The position numbers and the translations under genes were made by a program. A stretch of 64,000 nt of DNA from Buxus sempervirens (taxonomy: Eukaryota > Streptophyta > Magnoliopsida > Buxales > Buxaceae). Under the pieces are notes generated by a model that was not told the DNA's origin, did not search any database, and saw nothing but the letters and a program-made list of their open reading frames with translations. Positions 57,180-64,000 of this stretch are shown in pieces. The DNA lies in assembly GCA_947561395.2 (NCBI GenBank), contig OX387190.1, positions 18,346,858 through 18,410,857 on the forward strand, given 5' to 3'. Position 1 is the stretch's first letter; the number at the start of each line of letters is the position of its first letter.

Positions 57180-59224
57180 TGTAAGACCCTGATTATTTTG
57201 TGGGGTTATCTACGGTTTATTCATTCTGTTGATATACATAAAACTGTGTTTATCAGGTGTTTAGTGTGGTTTGAGGGCTTAGCCCATGCTCGTATGTACA
57301 GGCGTTATATAGCCAAATTTTCGGAAGAATATTTATATTTATCGTATGATTTTTATTGTATGGTGTCTACGTATTTATTTATTTAATTAAGATGTCGATG
57401 CCGCGAGCATGTGAGGTTTCGGTGGGCGAGCGCGCATCGGATAAGAGAAAAGAAGGATATGCATCCAACGGCGTATTTCTCGTAGGGTAAAAATGGGTAA
57501 AAATTTCCGAAGGGGGAAAGTAGGGTTTGGGTTGTAGGGATACGCGTAAGTTACGGAGGAAATCTTCATTGGAGTTAGAGCTGTGGCGACTGCGGCGGAA
57601 ATGGCGATTGGGGTTATTCTCAGGAAGAGAAAGAGTCTGAGGAACTACTAGAAGCTCATTCGAGTGGGATAAAAGCGGGTTTTCTCTCTCCAGAACAGCG
57701 AACAGTTCGACTAACATTTAGGCTACCATTTCGTCTTCGCGCATTCGGGATCGCGATCGGCCGATTTCGAGGACGACTACCATTCTGGGATTATCGCGCA
57801 CACGAGTGAGTGGCATTGTTTTAGCACCGAGGTTTTCGGATTTATTTGTATATGCATTGAATGATATCATGGTATTAAATTGCATGAATGTTGGGTTTTC
57901 TGGGAAACACAGTTACGAAGGGTTTTAGTTACGGAGGGTTTTGGTTTTGCACAGTGGAATTGGGGATAACTAGGAAGTCATTTAGATTAAATCCAAAATT
58001 GGTTTGGATGTATCCTGGGACTACTAGGAGGCCATATAAGTGGTCACAGAGTGAAAAATTACAGCCAGAGTTGGATTTCCGGCATTAACAGAGACCTGGA
58101 AATTGAACTGGGTTACCGCCTAGCTATCGCCTACCTAGCGCCCACCTAGGAGGTGAGCGCTAAGAAAAACAGACCTGGCGCCTAGCCAGCGCCCACCTCG
58201 CGCCTAGCTGGCGCCTACCTCCAATTCTCGCGCTTATCTCGCGCTTTTCTCCCGCCCGTCTGGCGCTTAGCTAGCGCCTACTCATCCACGGGTGAGCGCA
58301 AGCTAAGATTTATCAAGGGGACCTACCGCCCACCTGGCGCCCACCTCGGGAAGTGAGCGCCCAGTGGTTTTTCATACAGAATCCTAAATTTCGGAAGAGC
58401 CAAGGGTGCTCTGGACAATAGGGGTTCTTCAACCATTCGACCAACAAATAGAATTCGCCATTAGAGGAAATAAATATTACCGGGAAGAACAATGTAGATA
58501 GGTACTAGTTTTAGTACAAGCTTATGAAGTAGGTGTGGAGAAATATTTCGAGGATGTTCGGGATGTTCACATATTAGTGCTTTATTCTAGTCCTCTTGAA
58601 ACATGCATTGCTTGGTACCTTATTTGGTTTATCGAACCCTGTTTGATGGAAAGTTTGAATGAGGTTGTAATTATTGTTTATTTGATTACTCGTGTGAGTT
58701 TGTGTTCTGGTTGGAACACTTGTGTGAATTTCTGTTCTGGTTGGAACACTTGTGTGAGTTTCTGTTCTGGTTGGAACACTTGTGTGAGTTGATGTTCTGG
58801 TTGGAACACTTGTGTGAGTTGATGTTCTAATGCAGAGTTTTAAACAGTTAATTATCGGTTTGGGTTTAGCTTCCCATGGATCCTTGTTAAGCTTAGTAAT
58901 GTGATGGTATGTGTTGGTTGGTGTAATTGCATGGCCACGTGTGTTGCCACGACCAGTGTAGAGCAGCCAGATACCCTGAGTAGGCCTGGTTGTCAGTGCC
59001 GATACCCGGAGTAGGCCGGCATTGGATGACGATACCCTGAGTAGGCCGTCATTTCAGAGTTTCCGATACCCTGAGTAGGCCGGGAACTGTGTACATGGAG
59101 GTGTGGAGTGTCTACTTGGCATGTAAATTAATCAATGTAACCATATGCATGGCATTGACCTGGTTTGAGTTGTTATCGAAATTTACGCGATTATTATCAT
59201 TGGTTATGGGTCTGGGGCGTTACA
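57180..59224 (+). repeat. 3' LTR of the Tekay element, 2045 bp, with a 399-base internal deletion
   Basis: Bases 57180-59207 correspond to 49858-51885 at a constant offset of 7322, with no difference noticed. The final 17 bases correspond to 52285-52301 with two mismatches. Bases equivalent to 51886-52284 are absent. Confidence 0.92.
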
Positions 59225-61185
59225 CATGCTCCCCCTTCGAATCAATCAAACAAGTGAAGAACAAAAATGCTAGAAAACAGGATATCGCAATGAACTTATT
59301 TATTTTGGACAAGAGTTCGTCAGGAACATTACCTGGGTGTTTCAACACCTATCCGAAGTGGGTGGAGCCTCCTTGTGCGAGCAGCCACCGGAGCAACACC
59401 TCTCCACGCCCACAGCAAGATCTCCTTAGGGTTTATCTCCTTCGGGTTTGATGAGGAAGAAGAGGAAGAAAGGAATGGGGAGGCCAAGTGACTGGTTTCT
59501 TTGGGGAAGATGGTAGCCCAGACCACCTTTGAATGCCGAGGAACAACAGACCCTCCAATGCCCAACCCCGAAAATCCCAAACCAAAAATCCGAACCCCAA
59601 AACAACCAACCAAAAAAAATTGCAGAACCTCCAAAATCCCCCGAACCCAGAAAAATTTCCGACCTTAAAAAAGGTCTTCAACCCTTCAGAATGTCCAACC
59701 CCCAAGAAAAATGTCCAACCAAAAAAATGCAGAACCTCCAAAATCCCCTGAACCCAGAAAAATTTCCGACCTTAAAAAAGATCTTCAACCCTTCAGAATG
59801 TCCAACCCCCAAGAAAAATGTCGAACCAAAAAAATGTCCAACCAAAAAAAATGCAGAACCATTTGTGCGAGAAAGTCGCGCAGCTTATATAGGCAAGGGA
59901 GAAATGGGTGCCACTCACTTTGGCGCCCAGCTCAAGGTGAGCGCACGCCGCTCGCCACGTCCGCTCGAGCGGCATAATCATGACAAAAAATTAATGCGGC
60001 CGCTCGTTTGTTTTAAAAATCTGAAAATTAGGATATGGTCCCTGGGATATTTAGGTTTAATATTATTTTATTCAGATATTTTCAGATACTTTCAGATTGG
60101 TCCCTGGGATATTTTGAATGTTTGGATATTTACGGATTTGATCCCTGAGATATTTTTCTGCGCAACTCGCCACGTGTGCAGCTTTTTGCCACGCGCGCAG
60201 ATTGCCGGTTTTGTTGCTTGGGAATTTTGTCAGCTCATATTTTCTTCATCCGGGCTCCGATCTGGGCAAACTCAGTTGCGTTAGAATTGTATCGGAGCCC
60301 TCTATCCCATGACCTAAAGGTAGGCCTCTGGATCAGATTTTACCAGAAAGTCAACTTTGGGCTTCGCTTAAGTTTGACCGCCCGCAGAACGCTCATCCGG
60401 ACTCCGATTCCTGCAAACTCAGTTGCGTTGGAATCGTGTCAAGATTCTCTATCCAGTGACATAGAGCAAGGTATCTGGATCGGATTTTAGCAGAAAGTCA
60501 ACTTTTTGCTCTGCTCAGGTTTGATCGCCTACAGAACCTTCATCCGAACTCCGATTCCTACAAACTCAGTTGCGTTGGAATCGTGTCGAGATTCTCTATC
60601 CAATGATATAAAGCAAGGTGGCCAAATATCACTTGATCAAAAAGTCAACTTGTTGTCCCCTCGAGGTTTGACTTTCTGCTAGGGTTTTCATTTTCAGCAA
60701 TTCCAGGGGTGCAAAAATAAGGTGCTTACAAAGGTTTTACCCCCCCCCCCCCCATTTGGAACCAATAAAAATACTCCCAAGGCCCAATTCCCAACCAATA
60801 AAAAGTCAACTTTTCAGTTTGTGCCTAAATCTCCAGTTTTCCCGATTTTCAAAAATGGCCACTTTTTAAGTTTGATATCCAAATGAGTGATTTAGAAGCC
60901 CAGAAAATTTTAGATGATTTGTATACCCTTCAATAGACTACAACCAGAATTTGAGCCCTAAACTCCTTGTAGATTTGTTTAGAAAAATTCTACACTGAAA
61001 AGTCAACGTTTTTATCTAGACTTAGAATATTTTTGAGGTCCAAAACCTTTTGTCTCGAAATCCAATGATTTTTGGTAGGATGACTTATTTGAGAATTCTA
61101 AGATTACTCCACTCATCCAAAATGTATTTTGAGGATTTTATGGTATTCGTTTTGATTGATTTTGGATTTCATGAACCAAGGCAGT

Positions 61186-61400
61186 GTAGAAGTACTCCGC
61201 TCGGCCTTAATTCATCGAGCAGCGTAGAAGTACTCCACTTAGCCTTGATTCATCGGGCAGCGAAGTAGTATTCCACTTGGCTTTGATGCGTCGGTGGTGT
61301 AGAAGTACTCCACTTGGCCTTGATTTGGTCGGCAGTGTAGAAGTACTCCACTGGGCCTTGATTCGTCGGCAGTGTTGAAATACTCCGCTTGGCCTTAATC
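61186..61400. repeat. Tandem GTAGAAGTACTCC repeat in LTR B
   Basis: Five to six copies of a 40-45-base unit GTAGAAGTACTCCACTTGGC followed by a CTTGATTCGTCGGCA-like part. It is non-coding. Confidence 0.8.
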
Positions 61401-62171
61401 TTGGATAGCGATCATTAATCTGATTTGGACATTTGACTTGGAATTGTTGATTTGATTTCATCAATTACTCGATTGAGATATTTGACTTGGAATGGTTGAT
61501 TTGATTTCATGAATTACCCGATTGAGATATTTGACTTGGAATTACACTTTATATCTGTTTGAGATGTTTTGGTTTACATTTGGTATCTTATACTTGTGAA
61601 TATTATCATGATGTTATAAAATTGCATAAACTGTTTCTCTGCATGCATGTTTTCTGCTTACTGGGACTTTAAGTCTCATGCGTGTTTTGTTTTCAGATCC
61701 GCTTGGTGAGCCACGTACCGGGGCAGATATAGAGGGTGAGCTTTAGTTCAGGCCGGAGGATTGCTACCACCCATAGTAGGGTTCTTTTTATGATGATGTA
61801 TTTTTGTCTTGGGGATTGTATATGGGATGTAATTATTATTTTGGACTTGTAGACTAGAATGTTATTTTTGGACTTATACTCTTGGGAGATATCTTTTGTA
61901 CATGTCTATATATTTTGGAGAGATCATTGTGAATGGTTAGTTGCCTTAGTTGTATTTTATTCACATATATATCATGTTTTGGAGATCATAGTTCAGATGA
62001 TATTTTGATTAGATGGAAATTTTTATTCCATGCTTCTTTAGTCATGCACTCTGATGATTACTTTGTAATGCCCAGGATTGATTGTGTCAATCAGGTTCTA
62101 TTGGGCCCATAAGTAGGTCTCGGGTACGAGTTTGTGCTGTGATAGGGCAGACCCGGATCTGGGGCGCTACA

Positions 62172-62515
62172 TAATGTTCTCAAATACAAATTTATTTCGG
62201 GTGAGCCAAACCGCCCACCAAATGTTGGCCCAAGCTGCCATAAGCTTAGGGGGATCTTGCTCACCATTACCTCCAATCTTAAGCACATGGTTGAAAATCC
62301 AATCCTTGCAATCCCTTACCAGGCCATGATCTGTAAGTCTACCTCCCATGCATCCGAACCATAAAGCTCAAATGTAATCACAATTGAAGAACAGATGGAA
62401 GGAGGATTCTTGCTCTTTATTGCAAAGGACGCAGCTTTCGGCCGCAAGTCCCAATCGAGCATGAAGTAGCTCATTTGTAGTATTGCTGTTGAGAATTGTC
62501 TTCCAAAGAAATAGC
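62172..62515 (-). pseudogene. LINE 2, zf-RVT zinc-binding region
   Basis: The minus-strand frame carries NELLHARLGLAAESCVLCN (the C..C part of the RVT zinc-binding domain), ESSFHLFFNC, and then WAVWLTRNKFVFEN near 62172. It joins the RNase H piece ending at 45474 once LTR B is removed. The right end is cut by LTR C. Confidence 0.86.
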
Positions 62516-62616
62516 TGTAGACACCCCAAATTGCACTGTCAAAATGATCAATAATCATCAAAAATCGTTATCTCCTTGAAAGCCAGCACAAAAATTGAAG
62601 AAAATAAGTTTTTACC

Positions 62617-62760
62617 TGTATCCGGCAACTCAGGCCGGATACAAGTACTCCTCTTTGTATCCGGTGGAACATACCGGATACAAGAGAGCTTTAGTGTATC
62701 CGGTATTATATACCGGATACCTTAAGGCCCTTGTGTATCCGGCCTGATATACCGGATACA
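62617..62760. repeat. Four 27-bp TATCCGG dyads upstream of the LTR C TATA box
   Basis: Copies at 62617-62643, 62656-62682, 62695-62721 and 62734-62760, with start-to-start steps of exactly 39 bases each. Inner stems are GGC/GCC, GGT/ACC, GGT/ACC and GGC/ACC. Confidence 0.88.
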
Positions 62761-62926
62761 TAAGTTTTACTCAAAAATTAGGGTTTTCCGAGAGCTTTTC
62801 ACTTTTACCATCATATCCCTCATTAAATGAGTGGAAATCTTAGAAATGGCCTTAGGGTTAAGGTTGGTGGGCTATAGAATTATGTTGTATCTACCATTCT
62901 CACCAACCCTAACCCTATCCTTTGCC

Positions 62927-62934
62927 TATAAATA
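62927..62934 (+). promoter_or_regulatory. TATA box of LTR C
   Basis: TATAAATA in GCCTATAAATAGGAGG, 167 bases after the last dyad and 115 bases before a CAG/GTAAGC donor. Confidence 0.7.
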
Positions 62935-64000
62935 GGAGGCTCCTCCTCAAGCAAATGGCCATTAACTCTTGCCTTGAATTCTCGCCAAGAAGAACTCCAA
63001 GAAAAGAGGGAAACCGCTGTGGAATTGCTTCCAGAACCCAGGTAAGCCTCAAACCTCTTTTTAATTTTTGTCTTTACATTTCTAGATCTAGATCTCTTCT
63101 TCTACCTTTCTGTAGAATAAGGCCTTGATCTGTGTGTGAAAACCCTTCCCTGGCTCAAAGTATCTCAAGACTCCCCCTAGCCGTAAAACGTGAAGGCGGG
63201 ATCTAGGAGAAACGAGACTGGGGATTGACCCTAATGCTAGAACCTATGTAGCATAAAGCCTTTTGAATGATTGAAAACCATTTCATATTCAAAGTACCCC
63301 ATGATTATCTTGAAGAACCGTGTTTAACGGGGAGAGAGAACAAAGGGAAACGATAATGGAACGGAACCCTAGGTTGTTTTTTAGAACCCAATTTTTATTG
63401 ATATACATGCTTGATATCTTTGCTATGCTATTGGAATGGTTTTCACACTTACACATGCATAGCACATGATTTTGGCGGGGTAGGCTCATATGTTGGGTTT
63501 ATTGCATTTATTGTGATAAATCTGAAATAAATGGCCTCAATCAATTCTGGAATGTTTTGAAATGATTTTTAAAGGTTTTGTATTCATCTTGCACGAATTG
63601 CACATACTTTGTCACAGTTTTGAATTGTTTTTCTCTAAAAAGGGCTTTACTTGACAGCAACTGTACCCCAACTTCGGACACTCATAACTTCATCGTCCGG
63701 ATGAATTTTAGAGTGATTCCAGAACCATGGGAATGGTGAGGCTGTTTAGTTTATGTCGACCAAATTTCATCAATTTCTATCAAGCGGATTTTTGACACCT
63801 CTCTGTCGAAGTTGATTGGACAGTTCAGGTTCAAATACAGAACTTGTCACTTCGACAGAGCGCCATGTGTTCGTTTTAAATCCGATTCGAGTGATTTTTG
63901 TTTCTGGGCACTCCTTTTTGAGTCTATTTTTAAATCCAATTAATTTCATAATTTTTTGATTTAAATTGTGTCGTGGAATGCAGATTTACTCAGAACGGCT

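Larger units (their letters stand above)
49858..59224 (+). mobile_element. Complete Tekay-type chromovirus (Ty3/gypsy), 9367 bp, TSD catgc
   Basis: LTRs 49858-52301 and 57180-59224, flanked by catgc at 49853-49857 and 59225-59229. A primer-binding site TGGTATCAGAG complementary to initiator-Met tRNA lies at 52306, and a purine tract (GGAGGGGAGGA, up to 57179) precedes the 3' LTR. One uninterrupted gag-pol lies between. The LTRs look identical over their shared 2028 bases, so insertion was recent, but the 3' LTR lacks 399 bases. Confidence 0.95.
48097..60730 (-). mobile_element. Solo LTR A7 (family A, inverted), about 3.26 kb once Tekay is removed, TSD aaggt
   Basis: In plus coordinates it starts TGTGCGCACCC and ends AAGGTGCTTACA, flanked by aaggt at 48092-48096 and 60731-60735. 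It closely matches A3: TGGCGACTCC at 48164-48173, a GAGCGC cluster at 49385-49600, the splice donor CAG/GTAATG at about 59332, TATA at 59884-59892 (TTATATAGG, read on the minus strand), a U3 GAGCGC cluster at 59918-59975 and 147-148-base units at 60375, 60523 and 60670. Repeated AAAATGTCCAACC-type words (59640-59860) lengthen its leader. The Tekay element sits inside the GGGAACATG block. Confidence 0.86.
45475..62171 (+). mobile_element. Solo LTR B (chromovirus-like), about 4.06 kb once A7 is removed, TSD taatg
   Basis: It starts TGTAAAACCCCGACCCGG and ends CTGGGGCGCTACA, flanked by taatg at 45470-45474 and 62172-62176. The ends resemble those of the Tekay LTR inside it (TGTAAGACCCTG to GGGGCGTTACA), so B is probably also a chromovirus LTR. 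It contains a long GGTACC-type array (45730-47190), a purine-rich leader (47320-47400), CG-rich words (47850-47960), a GTAGAAGTACTCC array (61186-61400) and two copies of a 49-base repeat (about 61430-61540). LTR A7 splits it at 48097-60730. No gag-pol belongs to it. Confidence 0.83.
62516..64000 (+). mobile_element. LTR C, 5' part (runs off the window)
   Basis: It starts TGTAGACACCCC, a common start of plant Tat/Ogre-type LTRs. It has four 27-bp dyads (62617-62760), a TATA box (62927-62934), a short leader with a splice donor (CCCAG/GTAAGCC, 63042) and GTCGAAGTTGA/TCACTTCGACAG words near 63800-63860. The right end and TSD lie outside the window. No coding sequence is visible. Confidence 0.72.

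Overview
This is plant nuclear DNA, almost certainly from a flowering plant. It has L1-type LINEs, Tnt1-like copia and Tekay-type chromovirus retrotransposons, a Mutator-like transposase with a C48 protease gene, and fragments of typical plant genes (a G-box bZIP factor, a mitochondrial ABCB half-transporter, sugar porters) with GT-AG introns. I see no ordinary single-copy host gene, tRNA, rRNA or CRISPR array. The species cannot be named from the sequence.

The window is a nest of transposable elements, and most boundaries can be fixed by target-site duplications (TSDs) that I read directly. The ground layer is LINE 1 on the minus strand, in five pieces (471-2591, 4941-5317, 17981-18053, 20260-21320, 43362-44812). 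It is interrupted by solo LTR A1 (2597-4935, TSD gtggt), a copia element (5318-17975, TSD ccagg), solo LTR A8 (18059-20254, TSD cgggg) and a 22 kb Mutator-like element (21321-43361). The copia element was itself hit by LTR A2 (7962-13327), which contains LTR A3 (9349-12736, TSD ccccc), and by two opposed LTRs, A4 and A5, joined by a deletion. A second LINE (44813-45474 plus 62172-62515) is split by solo LTR B (45475-62171, TSD taatg). B is split by solo LTR A7 (48097-60730, TSD aaggt), and A7 by a complete Tekay chromovirus (49858-59224, TSD catgc) with an intact 1560-residue gag-pol. A further LTR, C, starts at 62516 and runs off the window.

The most notable unit is the Mutator-like element. 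It has 1216-bp terminal inverted repeats (TIRs) in which I found one mismatch. It carries four gene models that splice cleanly with no stop: a MuDR-type transposase, an HMG-box plus plant-mobile-domain protein, a tandem GRF zinc-finger protein and a Ulp1/C48 protease. It also holds exons from at least four host genes, one pair forming an in-frame sugar-porter/bZIP chimera, and a 1.45 kb tandem array beside the GRF gene.

A second notable system is in the LTRs. The long-LTR A family carries palindrome clusters at two fixed places, just upstream of the TATA box and in the downstream half. The clusters are either GAGCGC words or exactly 27-bp dyads of the form TGTATCCGRN-7-NYCGGATACA, whose stems show compensatory changes. 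The GAGCGC cluster also occurs, with recognisable shared sequence, in the unrelated Tekay LTR. Every long LTR also keeps a consensus 5' splice site downstream of its TATA box.
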